58,517 nt of DNA from Gammaproteobacteria bacterium (GCA_018823025.1 JAHJJI010000021.1:1-58517); one strand, 5' to 3'; counted from the stretch's first letter, positions 17,594-29,174 are shown. The notes: generated by a model not told the origin, from the sequence alone. A program made the numbers and translations.

Positions 17594-19753
17594 CTAAGCA
17601 GGCGTCAGCTTGGCATACTCCAGCGCCAGCCACTTCACCCCGGCATTGCGGAATTTCACCTGTACCCTTGCATCCGCGCCGCTGCCTTCGCAGTTGACGA
17701 TAACGCCCGAGCCGAACTTGGCGTGAGCCACATTCTGGCCGACGTGCCAGGGTGAGCTTGAGTCGCGGCTGTAGGCGGTTGGGTTGCCGGCAGGCGTGGG
17801 CTGCGGCGCCCAGGCCGTCTTTTCCGGCGCATAGTAGGCTTTGGGCGCCGGGTTGATCCGCTTCAGCAGGTTTTCCGGAATTTCGTTCAGGAAGCGCGAA
17901 GCCAGTCCGTAGCGGAACTGGCCATGCAGCATCCGGCTTTGTGCCAGACTGAGATAAAGCCGGCGTCGGGCGCGAGTGATGGCGACGTACATCAAACGCC
18001 TTTCCTCTTCGACGCCATCAGCTTCGTTGCGGGCATTGTCATGGGGAAACAGTCCCTCCTCCAGCCCGCTCAGGAACACGGCGTGGAACTCCAGCCCCTT
18101 GGCGGCATGCACGGTCATCAACTGGAGCGCGTCGCTACCCTCTCCAGCCTGGTGCTCGCCCGCTTCCAGCGCGGCATGGGTAAGAAAAGCGACGAGACTG
18201 TCGTCCTCGATCTCGTTGACGAAGCCGACGGCGGCGTTGACCAGTTCGTTGAGGTTGTCGACCCGGTCGGCGCCGTCCTTTTCGGCCTGGTAATGCGCCA
18301 GCAGTCCGCTCTGCGCCAGCATGTGCTCGATCTGCTCCGGCAATGGCAGTCCTTCGCAGGTGTCCTGCATCGCCCTGATCAGTTCAAGAAAGGCGCCGAT
18401 GCTCGACCCTGCCTTGCCGCCGAGCTGCCCACTTTTCGCCGCCTGCCACAGGCTGGACTGGTTTTGCTTGGCGATTTCCTGCAGCTGCTCCAGGCTGCGC
18501 GCGCCGATGCCGCGGGCCGGGAAGTTGATCACCCGCATCAGCGCCCCGTCGTCGTCGGTGTTGCCGATCAGGCGCAGGTAGGCCAGCGCGTGCTTGATCT
18601 CCTGGCGTTCAAAGAAGCGCAGGCCGCCATGGACGCGATACGGGATGCCGGCATTGAACAGGGCATGCTCCAGTACGCGGGATTGGGCGTTGGAGCGGTA
18701 CAGCAGGGCAATGTGGGCGAAGTCCACGCCTTCGCGCTTCAGCGCCTTGGCTTCGTCGACGATGAACTGGGCTTCTTCCTGATCGTTGGCGGCCTCGTAC
18801 AGGCGGATCGGTTCGCCGGTGCTCTCGGCGGTCCACAGATTCTTGCCGAGGCGGCCGCGGTTGTGGGCGATCAGGGCATTGGCCGCATCCAGGATGTTGC
18901 CGTGGGAGCGGTAGTTCTGTTCCAGCTTGATGACTTTGGCGACACCGAAATCGCGTTCGAAATCCTGCATGTTGCCCACGCGCGCACCGCGGAAGGCATA
19001 GATCGACTGGTCGTCGTCGCCGACCGCGAACACCGCGGCATCCGGTCCCGCCAGTTGCTTGAGCCAGAGGTACTGGAGGCGGTTGGTGTCCTGGAATTCA
19101 TCCACCAGGATGTGGCGGAAACGGCTCTGGTAATGGGCGCGCAAGGCGGCATCGCGGGAAAGCAGTTCGTAGCTCCGCAGCAGCAGCTCGGCGAAATCCA
19201 CCACGCCTTCGCGGCTACACTGCTCGTCATAGGCGGCGAACAGCTCCTGTTGCTTGCGCGTGTAGGGGTCGTACGCCTCCACGTCCTTGGCACGCAACCC
19301 CTGATCCTTGGTGTTGTTGATAAAATGCTGCAACTGCTTGGGCGGATATTTCTCGTCGTCGACATTCAGCGCCTTGAGCAGGCGCTTGATCGCACCGAGC
19401 TGATCGGCTGAATCCAGAATCTGGAACAGCGCGGGCAAGCCGGCCTCACGGTGGTGGGCGCGGAGCAGGCGGTTACACAGGCCGTGGAAAGTGCCTATCC
19501 ACATGCCACGGGTATTGATCGGCAGCATCGCACCCAGCCGCGTCAGCATTTCCTTGGCGGCCTTGTTGGTGAAGGTAACGGCCAGGATTCCTGCAGGGCT
19601 GGCCTGGCCGGTCTGGATCAGATGGGCGATGCGGGTGGTCAGCACCCGCGTCTTGCCGCTGCCGGCGCCGGCCAGGATCAGTGCAGACTGGTGCGGCAAG
19701 GTGGCGGCTTCGAGCTGTTCGGGGTTGAGGCCGGCAAGAAAAGGCTGGGTCAT
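17594..19753 (-). CDS. uvrD: ATP-dependent DNA helicase UvrD/PcrA type
   Basis: This superfamily 1A 3'-5' helicase acts in nucleotide excision and mismatch repair. The 719-residue protein has Walker A LAGAGSGKTRVL (about residues 28-39), motif II VDEFQDTNR, motif III AVGDDDQSIYAFRGA, motif IV EQNYRSHGNIL, and motifs V-VI in MTVHAAKGLEF and YVAITRARRRL. The C-terminal VKFRNAGVKWLALEYAKL is the UvrD/PcrA tudor-like tail that contacts RNA polymerase, which Rep lacks. It faces the upstream membrane-protein gene convergently, 19 bases apart, and diverges from the MoaD-like gene. Confidence 0.96.
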   Translation of the reverse strand: MTQPFLAGLNPEQLEAATLPHQSALILAGAGSGKTRVLTTRIAHLIQTGQASPAGILAVTFTNKAAKEMLTRLGAMLPINTRGMWIGTFHGLCNRLLRAHHREAGLPALFQILDSADQLGAIKRLLKALNVDDEKYPPKQLQHFINNTKDQGLRAKDVEAYDPYTRKQQELFAAYDEQCSREGVVDFAELLLRSYELLSRDAALRAHYQSRFRHILVDEFQDTNRLQYLWLKQLAGPDAAVFAVGDDDQSIYAFRGARVGNMQDFERDFGVAKVIKLEQNYRSHGNILDAANALIAHNRGRLGKNLWTAESTGEPIRLYEAANDQEEAQFIVDEAKALKREGVDFAHIALLYRSNAQSRVLEHALFNAGIPYRVHGGLRFFERQEIKHALAYLRLIGNTDDDGALMRVINFPARGIGARSLEQLQEIAKQNQSSLWQAAKSGQLGGKAGSSIGAFLELIRAMQDTCEGLPLPEQIEHMLAQSGLLAHYQAEKDGADRVDNLNELVNAAVGFVNEIEDDSLVAFLTHAALEAGEHQAGEGSDALQLMTVHAAKGLEFHAVFLSGLEEGLFPHDNARNEADGVEEERRLMYVAITRARRRLYLSLAQSRMLHGQFRYGLASRFLNEIPENLLKRINPAPKAYYAPEKTAWAPQPTPAGNPTAYSRDSSSPWHVGQNVAHAKFGSGVIVNCEGSGADARVQVKFRNAGVKWLALEYAKLTPA

Positions 19754-19816
19754 GGCATGGTAAGATTCGTGGCGGGGAATACTGGATTATAAGTCAAAGT
19801 AACGGAGAAAAATTTC

Positions 19817-20065
19817 ATGGTGAAACTGATGTATTTCGCACAACTGGCCGAAACGCTGGACTGCACCTCGGAACAGGTAACGCTGCCAGCCTCAGTCGGC
19901 AACGTGAGCCAGTTGGTGGACTGGCTGGGCCGCCGTGAGGACGCCTGCTGGAAAGCGCTGGCCGGGGATAAGGTGGCGGTGATGGTGAATCGGCAGCCAG
20001 CTGCCCCAGAGACGGCGATCAAGGATGGCGACGAGATTGCTTTCATTCCCGAACGGCTGAAATAG
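19817..20065 (+). CDS. MoaD/ThiS-like beta-grasp protein without the C-terminal Gly-Gly
   Basis: The 82-residue protein has the length and fold signals of MoaD, the sulfur-carrier subunit of molybdopterin synthase: VKLMYFAQLAETL at the start, MVNRQPA in the middle and IKDGDEIAFIPE near the end. In MoaD the chain ends in Gly-Gly, which is thiocarboxylated by MoeB. Here it ends IPERLK and no Gly-Gly occurs anywhere near the end, in this frame or the adjacent ones. It therefore either has another role or is a relic. No moaE, moaA or moeB is nearby. SD-like CGGAG lies upstream at 19802-19806. Confidence 0.75.
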   Translation: MVKLMYFAQLAETLDCTSEQVTLPASVGNVSQLVDWLGRREDACWKALAGDKVAVMVNRQPAAPETAIKDGDEIAFIPERLK

Positions 20066-20174
20066 GGAAACCTGGTGGCTTAAAGCAGACAGGCCGGGAT
20101 AAACATAATATGATTTGAAGGGTTAGGTCAGGTTTTATCTTCGATCTGGAAATATTTGAGGGGGCAGCCAGACA

Positions 20175-22046
20175 ATGGAACTAGCAAAAATCGTTTCGAT
20201 GCATCCCGCTCTGGCGGGACACGAGTCCAGGATGGTTTCGGCGAATCAAGCTGTTGCCATGGTTCAGGCGGGTAACAATGTCTATCTCGGTACTGCTTGC
20301 GCAACCCCCCGCCTGCTGTGCGAGGCGCTGGAAAATCTCGCCGAACCGCCCCCTGATGTAACGCTTTACCATTTCCTGACCGATGGCGCGGTGTCGCACA
20401 AGGGGGGCAAACCCTCGACGCGGTACAGGCACAAGTGCTTCTTTGTCGGCAGCGACCTGCGCTCTGCCGTCGCAAAGGGGTTGGTCGAATACATCCCCGT
20501 TTCGCTTTCGCAGGTGCCCGGGCTCGTCGAAAACGGGCGTATCCCGATCGACGTGGCGTTTGTCCAGGTGTCCCCGCCGGACGAATTCGGCTATTTGAGC
20601 CTGGGCGTTTCGGTCGACGTGACCGCCTCGATGGTCCAGAACGCCCGACGCGTGATTGCCGAAATCAACCCCAATATGCCCCGCACCACCGGGGACAGCC
20701 TCGTCCATGTTAGCCGCTTCGACCGCATGGTCTGGTATGACACGCCGGTTATCGAAGTGCCTGCGGTGCCCATCGACGAGGTGACTGAGCAGATAGCACG
20801 GCGTATCGCGAGCATCATCGAAGACCGCTCCACCTTGCAGATCGGGCTGGGCAACCTGCCGCAGGCGACGCTTCGGTATCTCGGTGACCGGCGCGATCTT
20901 GGCATTCATACGGACGTCATTACGGACGCTCTGGTCGAACTGCTGGAGAAAGGGGTGGTGACCGGTCGCAGCAAAAGCCGGTTCCGGGGGATGATCGTCG
21001 GCAGCTACTGCATGGGCACTCGGCGGCTGTACGATCTGATCGACGGCAACCCGCTGTTTTCCTTCCAGGCTATCGAGCGCGTCAGCGCAGTCGGTACCAT
21101 TGCCTTGCAGCACAAGATGGTTTCGGTGAATCAGGTCTGCTCGGTTGACCTGACCGGGCAGGTTTGCACTGACCAGTTTGCTGGCCAGTTTTGTGGCGGG
21201 GTGTCGACGCAGGCGGAATTTATTCGGGGCGCGGCCCTGTCGCCCGGTGGCAAGCCCGTCGTCTGCCTGACCTCTACGTCGGAGGACGGCAAGGTGTCGC
21301 GTATCCGTCCGTTGCTGCTGGGGGGCGAGGGCGTGACCATTGCGCGGTCTGACGTACACTATGTGGTGACCGAATATGGGGTTGCCTACCTGTTTGGCAA
21401 GTCGATTCGCGAAAGGGCGCTCGCGCTGATTCGGATCGCCCATCCGGATTTCCGCTCCAAGCTGCTGAAAGAGGCCAGGAAGCTAGGTTATGTCGAGAAA
21501 GGGCTGTCACTCAAGAAGGCCGCCGCGGTTTCGGACAGGGAAGAGCGGCGCCTGCTCCTGAGGGACCAGAAGACGGTGCTGATACGTCCGACCCGGGCAG
21601 GCGATACGCAAGCTTTGCAGGATTTTTTCCGGAGCATGAGCAAGGAAGATCGTTACACACGGTTTTTCCGGCGCCTGAGCCATCTTTCCGATGCCGAGGC
21701 ACAGCGCCTGTGCCATGTCGATCAGGATAGCGAGGTGGCTTTCCTGGTGCTGTACGGTGCCAAAGGGAAGGAAGCGATTATCGGTAGCGCATTTTACTTT
21801 GTGAACCCATCCGCCAATATGGCGGAGGTCGCCTATATGGTGGCGCCGGGATGGCAGGGTAAGGGAATCGGCACAGCCATGCAGCTCAGGCTCATGGAGC
21901 ATGCCAAGAAGCGCGGTTTGCGGGGCTTCACCGCTGAAATTCAGGCCTATAACGCCAATATGATCAACCTTGCGAAGCGGGCCTGCGACGATATCAGCAT
22001 CGAACGGCACGGCGATACGCACGAAGTCACCATGTTGTTCGAGTAA
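20175..22046 (+). CDS. Acetyl-CoA hydrolase/transferase fused to a GNAT acetyltransferase
   Basis: This 623-residue cytoplasmic protein has two parts. Residues 1 to about 435 form an acetyl-CoA hydrolase/CoA-transferase domain: SLGVSVDVTASMV, LQIGLGNLPQATLRYL, then VDLTGQVCTDQFAGQF and VTEYGVAYLFGKSIRERA. Residues about 455-623 form a GNAT domain starting LIRPTRAGDTQAL, with the acetyl-CoA loop VAPGWQGKGIGTAMQ. The fusion is a known architecture in proteobacteria, but its substrate is not settled. Candidates are CoA transfer to or from acetate or a related acid and acetylation of a protein. The segment GIHTDVITDALVEL has Asp247 where related CoA-transferases generally have a glutamate (comparison from memory). 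The strong terminator at 22064-22103 follows. Confidence 0.88.
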   Translation: MELAKIVSMHPALAGHESRMVSANQAVAMVQAGNNVYLGTACATPRLLCEALENLAEPPPDVTLYHFLTDGAVSHKGGKPSTRYRHKCFFVGSDLRSAVAKGLVEYIPVSLSQVPGLVENGRIPIDVAFVQVSPPDEFGYLSLGVSVDVTASMVQNARRVIAEINPNMPRTTGDSLVHVSRFDRMVWYDTPVIEVPAVPIDEVTEQIARRIASIIEDRSTLQIGLGNLPQATLRYLGDRRDLGIHTDVITDALVELLEKGVVTGRSKSRFRGMIVGSYCMGTRRLYDLIDGNPLFSFQAIERVSAVGTIALQHKMVSVNQVCSVDLTGQVCTDQFAGQFCGGVSTQAEFIRGAALSPGGKPVVCLTSTSEDGKVSRIRPLLLGGEGVTIARSDVHYVVTEYGVAYLFGKSIRERALALIRIAHPDFRSKLLKEARKLGYVEKGLSLKKAAAVSDREERRLLLRDQKTVLIRPTRAGDTQALQDFFRSMSKEDRYTRFFRRLSHLSDAEAQRLCHVDQDSEVAFLVLYGAKGKEAIIGSAFYFVNPSANMAEVAYMVAPGWQGKGIGTAMQLRLMEHAKKRGLRGFTAEIQAYNANMINLAKRACDDISIERHGDTHEVTMLFE

Positions 22047-22063
22047 GGTTGGTTTTACGGCGT

Positions 22064-22103
22064 AAAAAAGCCGGCTAGGGACCTTTGCCCTACCCGGCTT
22101 TTT
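22064..22103. terminator. Bidirectional intrinsic terminator
   Basis: A near-perfect hairpin, AAAAAGCCGG-C-TAGGG pairing with CCCTA-C-CCGGCTTTTT around a 7-base loop, sits between the convergent acyltransferase fusion gene and phosphoribulokinase. A- and T-runs on the two sides let it stop both transcripts. Confidence 0.93.
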
Positions 22104-22119
22104 AATTTCTGGCGCAGGT

Positions 22120-23022
22120 TTACTTCTTGCTTTTCTTCTTGGCTTCCATCATGTCGTGGATCATCGGGGCGAGGATGACTTCCATCGCGAAGCCCATCTT
22201 GCCGCCGGGCACTACCATGGTATTGCGGCGCGACATGAACGAGTCGTGGATCATGCTTTGCAGATAGGGGAAGTCGATCCCCTTCGGATCCTTGAAACGG
22301 ATCACCACAAAGCTTTCATCAGGCGTCGGGATGTCGCGGGCGATGAAGGGGTTGGAGGTGTCCACGGTCGGTACGCGCTGGAAGTTGACGTCGGTGCGTG
22401 AGAACTGTGGGGTAATGTAGTTGATGTAGTCGGGCATGCGGCGCAGGATGGTTTCCACCGTGGCTTCGGCCGAGTAGCCGCGCTCCTTGGCGTCGCGGTG
22501 GATTTTCTGGATCCATTCCAGGTTGACGATCGGCACTACGCCGACACCCAGATCCACATATTTGGAAGAGTCAGTCTTGCCGTTTGCCGCCAAGCCGTGC
22601 AGGCCTTCATAGAACAGGATGTCGGTGCCGCCGGGGATGTCTTCCCAAGGGGTGAATTCACCGGCGCCGAGCTTGGTTTTCAGCTTCAGGCGGGTATTGT
22701 GCGCTTCGGCTTCATCGCCGTTGTGCAGGTAGTAGCGTTTTTTGCCGGTACCGGTTTCGCCGTAGCTCTTGAATAGCGCCTCGATCTTGTCGAAGTGGTT
22801 GGCTTCCGGACCGAAGTGGCTGAAATGATTGTTGCCCTGGGCTTCGGCTTTGGCGACCGCTTCCTTGAATTGGGCGCGGTTCAGCGAGTGGAAGCTGTCG
22901 CCTTCCACTACCGCTGCCTGGATGTTCTCCCGGGTAAAAATGTGCTCAAACGCGACCTTGACCGTGGTCGTGCCGGCGCCGGATGAACCGGTAACCGCAA
23001 TTACAGGGTGCTTCTTGGACAT
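22120..23022 (-). CDS. cbbP: Phosphoribulokinase (proteobacterial class I)
   Basis: PRK phosphorylates ribulose 5-phosphate to ribulose 1,5-bisphosphate, the step unique to the Calvin cycle alongside RuBisCO. The 300-residue protein is the short octameric bacterial type: Walker A TGSSGAGTTTVK (residues 11-22), VVEGDSFHSLNR with the catalytic-type Asp, then DILFYEGLHGL and the basic loop RRNTMVVPGGK. Its start is set by GGGAGGAAAG just upstream. No RuBisCO, CbbR or other cbb gene is in the window. This is the best evidence that the host fixes CO2. Confidence 0.96.
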   Translation of the reverse strand: MSKKHPVIAVTGSSGAGTTTVKVAFEHIFTRENIQAAVVEGDSFHSLNRAQFKEAVAKAEAQGNNHFSHFGPEANHFDKIEALFKSYGETGTGKKRYYLHNGDEAEAHNTRLKLKTKLGAGEFTPWEDIPGGTDILFYEGLHGLAANGKTDSSKYVDLGVGVVPIVNLEWIQKIHRDAKERGYSAEATVETILRRMPDYINYITPQFSRTDVNFQRVPTVDTSNPFIARDIPTPDESFVVIRFKDPKGIDFPYLQSMIHDSFMSRRNTMVVPGGKMGFAMEVILAPMIHDMMEAKKKSKK

Positions 23023-23241
23023 CTGGCTTTCCTCCCGCTGCTTAAGTCATTAATTAAGAATGGGTCGAGTATAATCTGGCGCTGCCGCTTTTGTCACTAT
23101 GCGGAGCATTCGATTCTTGAATGGAGGGATAAATATGCCTTGTCGACGCACCTTACCCCAACTCTCCCGCAAGCGGGAAAGGGTGCAATGGTAAAGGGCT
23201 CTTGTTTTGATATGGCGTAAACCGAGCCCGCCGTTCGCGGG

Positions 23242-25808
<2,567 letters not shown>

Positions 25809-25821
25809 ACAAGGGAAACCG

Positions 25822-26385
25822 ATGCGGAATGTGCTGACCGGATTCATCCTGACCCTGCTGCTTGCCGCTTGCGGCTTTCAGTTGCGTGGCGTGGCGACCT
25901 TGCCGTTCGAGTCCCTGTATGTGGATGGCAGCGGCAATCCTGCGCTGGCGGCGGAGATCGGCCGGGCGATCCGCTCCGGGACGCAGACCAGGCTAACCGA
26001 AAAAGCGGACGACGCGCAGGCAGTGCTGCAGATGCAGGGGACCGCACGGGAAAAGCGTATTCTGGCGCTGAGTGGCGCTGGACGGGTAAGGGAATACGAG
26101 CTGATTTACCGCGTCGGCTTCCGTCTGCTGGACAAGAAAGGCCGTGACCTGATTTCCACCCAGCCAATCGAATTGAGGCGCGCCATGCTCTATGACGATG
26201 CCCAGGTGTTGGCGAAGGAGCAGGAAGAGGCGCTGCTCTACCGCGATATGCAGAATGATATGCTCGGCCAACTGATTCGACGTCTGGCCTCGGCGAAGCT
26301 TCAACCGGCTGATGTTCCACAAGGGGACTCCGGCTTTCTCCGCCCTGAAGGCCGTGAAAGGCCGTATGGCGCGACTCAACGCTGA
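25822..26385 (+). CDS. lptE: LPS-assembly lipoprotein LptE
   Basis: LptE plugs the LptD barrel and helps place lipopolysaccharide in the outer membrane. The 187-residue protein has a lipoprotein signal ending LLAACGFQLRG (lipobox LAAC, Cys17); GFxLRG after the cysteine is typical. The mid-region has YELIYRVGFRLLD and the C-terminal helix MLGQLIRRLAS. It starts 13 bases after leuS, and its 3' end overlaps holA by 20 bases, so the three genes are one operon, as in most proteobacteria. Confidence 0.92.
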   Translation: MRNVLTGFILTLLLAACGFQLRGVATLPFESLYVDGSGNPALAAEIGRAIRSGTQTRLTEKADDAQAVLQMQGTAREKRILALSGAGRVREYELIYRVGFRLLDKKGRDLISTQPIELRRAMLYDDAQVLAKEQEEALLYRDMQNDMLGQLIRRLASAKLQPADVPQGDSGFLRPEGRERPYGATQR

Positions 26386-27373
26386 TCAGCTGGGCGCGCA
26401 TTTGCAGCGCAACCTCGCGCCGCTGTACCTGATTTACGGCGATGAGCCGCTGCTGGCGCTGGAGGCCGCCGATGCGATCCGCGCCAAAGCCCGACAGGCA
26501 GGCCATGCCGAGCGCGAGGTATTTACGGTCGAGTCCGGCTTCAGCTGGCAAAATCTGCTGACGAGCGGCAACAGTCTGTCGCTGTTCGCGACCAGGCGTA
26601 TCATTGAAATTCGCATCCCCACCGGCAAGCCGGGCACTGAGGGTGGTCAGGCGCTGCAGGAATATTGCGCGCGGTTGCCGGATGACACCATCACCGTGGT
26701 GACTTGCCCCAAGCTCGACAAGCAGGCGCAGGCGACTAAATGGTTCAAGGCGCTGGAGCAGGCTGGCACGGCGATACCAGTTTATCCAGTGGAGCGGGCG
26801 CGACTGCCGCAATGGATCGGGTTGCGGCTGGCGGCACAGAAACAGCGTGCCGACGCGATGACCTTGCAGTTTCTGGCGAACCGCGTCGAGGGCAATCTTT
26901 TGGCGGCATACCAGGAAATCCAGAAGCTCGGATTGCTTTTCCCTGAAGGTCCGCTGTTGTTTGATCAGGTTCGTGAAGCGGTGCTGGATGTCTCGCGCTA
27001 TGATGTGTTTAACCTCTCCGATGCTATGCTGGCAGGAGATGTCGTCCGACTGGCACGGATTCTGGAAGGGTTGAAGGGCGAGGGTGTGGCGCCAACGCTG
27101 GCGCTGTGGGCGCTGACCCAGGAAATCCGCACCTTGGCAAAATTAAAGCAGGGTCAGCGCAAGGGCGCCGCCCTGCCACAGCTGCTCCGCGAGGCACGAG
27201 TATGGGAATCCCGCCAGGGATTGGTGCAACGTGCACTGGGCCGGTTGAATGAAACCCGGCTGGTTGCGGGGTTGAAGCAGGCTGCGGCGCTAGACCGAAT
27301 GATCAAGGGTCTGGCACGCGGCGACGTGTGGGACGAGCTGTTGCAGCTTGGGCTGGGGATCGCCCGAACTTGA
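26366..27373 (+). CDS. holA: DNA polymerase III delta subunit
   Basis: HolA is the clamp-loader subunit that opens the beta sliding clamp. The 335-residue protein starts MARLNADQLGAHL, followed by LAPLYLIYGDEPLLALEAAD, the family's N-terminal AAA+-like block, and has the usual helical collar domain at the C-terminus (LALWALTQEIRTLAKL). The ATG at 26366 lies inside the end of lptE (20-nt overlap). An inverted repeat at 27388-27474 separates it from proA. Confidence 0.94.
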   Translation: MARLNADQLGAHLQRNLAPLYLIYGDEPLLALEAADAIRAKARQAGHAEREVFTVESGFSWQNLLTSGNSLSLFATRRIIEIRIPTGKPGTEGGQALQEYCARLPDDTITVVTCPKLDKQAQATKWFKALEQAGTAIPVYPVERARLPQWIGLRLAAQKQRADAMTLQFLANRVEGNLLAAYQEIQKLGLLFPEGPLLFDQVREAVLDVSRYDVFNLSDAMLAGDVVRLARILEGLKGEGVAPTLALWALTQEIRTLAKLKQGQRKGAALPQLLREARVWESRQGLVQRALGRLNETRLVAGLKQAAALDRMIKGLARGDVWDELLQLGLGIART

Positions 27374-27387
27374 AATGGAAAAATACG

Positions 27388-27474
27388 CGTAGGATGGGTG
27401 GAGCGTAGCGATACCCATCGTATTACGGTGATGATTGATGGGTATCGGCGCAAGCGCCTCAACCCATCCTACGG
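27388..27474. repeat. Palindromic repeat, GTAGGATGGGT...ACCCATCCTAC
   Basis: Outer arms CGTAGGATGGGT and ACCCATCCTACG pair exactly, and an inner pair (GATACCCATC/GATGGGTATC) lies near the centre, making a long cruciform-capable element between holA and proA. Similar GTAGGATGGGT repeats are widespread in proteobacterial intergenic DNA. It has no T-run but could end or process the leuS-lptE-holA transcript. Confidence 0.85.
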
Positions 27475-27506
27475 GTTACGGGTTTGAAACGGAAAAGGGT
27501 GTGAAC

Positions 27507-28763
27507 ATGGACATCAAAGCTTACATGCAAACTGTCGGTCAGCAGGCACGAGCCGCTTCCCGCCTGATGGCGAAGGCCGACACCAATGCCAAGAACAAAG
27601 CGCTGACGGCGATGGCTGCGGCGATCCAGCGCGATGCCGCCAAGCTGATAGCGGCGAATGTCAAGGATCTGGCCGAAGCTCGCGAGGCCGGCCTGGAAGA
27701 AGCGTTGCTTGACCGCCTGGCCCTGACCGAAAAAGGCGTTGCCGGCATGGTGGAGGGGCTGTTGCAGATTGCCGCCTTGCCCGATCCGGTGGGGGAAATC
27801 ACTGACCTCAACTACCGTCCTTCCGGTATCCAGGTGGGCAAGATGCGCGTGCCACTGGGCGTGATCGGGATCATCTACGAGGCCCGCCCTAACGTCACGG
27901 CGGATGCCGCCGGGCTGTGCCTGAAATCCGGTAATGCGGCGATCCTGCGCGGCGGTTCGGAAGCGATTCACTCCAACCAGGCGATCGCCGCCTGTGTGCG
28001 CGAAGGGCTGGCAGCTGCCGGTTTGCCGCCGACGGCGGTGCAGGTGATAGAAACTACTGATCGCGCCGCAGTGGGCGAATTGATCACCATGAAGGAATTC
28101 GTCGACGTGATCGTGCCGCGCGGCGGCAAGGGGTTGATCGAGCGCCTGATCGCCGAGGCGCGCATCCCGGTGATCAAGCACCTGCATGGCGTTTGCCATG
28201 TCTATATCGACGACAAGGCGGATTTGGACAAGGCGATCCGGATTGCCGACAACGCCAAGACCAGCCGCTACGGCACCTGCAACACGATGGAAACCTTGCT
28301 GGTGGCGGAAGGCGTGGCAGTGACGGTGCTGCCACCACTGTGCAAGATTTATCTGGACAAGGGCGTGGAACTGCGCGGCTGTCCGGCTTCGCGCGCGATC
28401 ATTCCTCAGATGAAGGAAGCCACCGAGGAAGACTGGCACACGGAATACCTCGCGCCTATCCTTTCGGTGCGGGTGGTCAAGGACATCGATGCGGCGATCG
28501 AGCACATCAACACCTACAGCTCGCAGCACACCGAGTCTATCGTTACCGAGGACTACAGCCGGGCGCGCCGATTCCTGCGCGAAGTGGATTCCAGCTCGGT
28601 GATGGTAAACGCCTCGACCCGTTTCGCCGACGGTTTCGAATACGGGCTGGGAGCGGAAATCGGCATCTCCACCGACAAGATACATGCACGCGGCCCGGTC
28701 GGGCTGGAAGGCTTGACCAGCCAGAAATTCATCGTGCTGGGTGATGGCCACGTTCGTGGCTAA
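27507..28763 (+). CDS. proA: Gamma-glutamyl phosphate reductase
   Basis: ProA reduces gamma-glutamyl phosphate to glutamate semialdehyde with NADPH, the second step of proline synthesis. The 418-residue protein is full length. It includes [16 protein letters not shown], the nucleotide-binding [12 protein letters not shown], and the catalytic cysteine in [14 protein letters not shown]. The ATG at 27507 is chosen because the family starts MDIKAYM-like there; the open frame extends upstream only into the repeat. proC is present elsewhere in this window (39783-40613), while proB is not. Confidence 0.96.
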   Translation: MDIKAYMQTVGQQARAASRLMAKADTNAKNKALTAMAAAIQRDAAKLIAANVKDLAEAREAGLEEALLDRLALTEKGVAGMVEGLLQIAALPDPVGEITDLNYRPSGIQVGKMRVPLGVIGIIYEARPNVTADAAGLCLKSGNAAILRGGSEAIHSNQAIAACVREGLAAAGLPPTAVQVIETTDRAAVGELITMKEFVDVIVPRGGKGLIERLIAEARIPVIKHLHGVCHVYIDDKADLDKAIRIADNAKTSRYGTCNTMETLLVAEGVAVTVLPPLCKIYLDKGVELRGCPASRAIIPQMKEATEEDWHTEYLAPILSVRVVKDIDAAIEHINTYSSQHTESIVTEDYSRARRFLREVDSSSVMVNASTRFADGFEYGLGAEIGISTDKIHARGPVGLEGLTSQKFIVLGDGHVRG

Positions 28764-28791
28764 TTAACGGATTTTTACTAAGGAGGGCGGT

Positions 28792-29070
28792 ATGACGATC
28801 AACATTCCAGAAACTCCAGCCGGATATGACCAAACCCGGATTATCGAACGACCGGATGGTTATTACTGGCAGGACAAGGAAACCGACAAAGTGTTCGGGC
28901 CATTCCCGACGCTGATGGATGCGGTGCAGGACATGGAATATAGCGCCGACTCCGATTACGAGCCTGGCGAGTCGCTGGCGGAAGTGGAGGCGGAAATCGG
29001 TATTGCGGACTGGAATGACCCCGACACCGGCCTGCCAGCCGAGGAAACTCATCACCTTGAAGATCATTGA
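28792..29070 (+). CDS. Conserved small acidic protein of unknown function
   Basis: I do not recognise this 92-residue protein. It has a clear ribosome-binding site (AGGAGGG, 28780-28786) and starts 28 bases after proA, so it is probably co-transcribed. It is soluble, strongly acidic in the C-terminal half, rich in aromatic residues in the middle (ERPDGYYWQD, KVFGPFPTLMDA) and lacks a signal peptide or membrane segment. The pattern GYYW-x-GPF suggests a small beta domain followed by a helix and a disordered acidic tail. It lies between proA and nadD; no function is assigned. Confidence 0.75.
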   Translation: MTINIPETPAGYDQTRIIERPDGYYWQDKETDKVFGPFPTLMDAVQDMEYSADSDYEPGESLAEVEAEIGIADWNDPDTGLPAEETHHLEDH

Positions 29071-29072
29071 TA

Positions 29073-29172
29073 GGTGAGGGGTGAGAAGGTGAGGGGTGAG
29101 GCGGACAGTCAAAAACGGTGCTGCGGAGGGGGTTTGTCTTTCCGTCTCTCCCCTCACCCTTTACGCCTCACC
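29073..29172. repeat. Inverted repeat, GTGAGGnGTnAGG family (copy 2)
   Basis: The left arm (29073-29101) holds GGTGAGGGGTGAG twice in tandem; the right arm (29146-29172) reads CTCTCCCCTCACCC followed by GCCTCACC. The element fills the whole gap before nadD, and its right arm ends two bases before the nadD start codon, so nadD has no clear SD of its own. Confidence 0.75.
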
Positions 29173-29174
29173 AG

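Noticed and set aside
17924-19411. 495-codon plus-strand frame opposite uvrD
   Set aside because: The minus strand encodes all the UvrD helicase motifs; the plus frame is composition-driven and shows no motif.
20063-20100. Frameshift restoring a Gly-Gly tail to the MoaD-like protein
   Set aside because: Neither alternate frame after the break gives a Gly-Gly end, so a single indel does not explain the tail.
23120-23200. Small ORF in the leuS upstream gap
   Set aside because: It is a short frame within a CCCGC-AA-GCGGG repeat remnant and has no SD.
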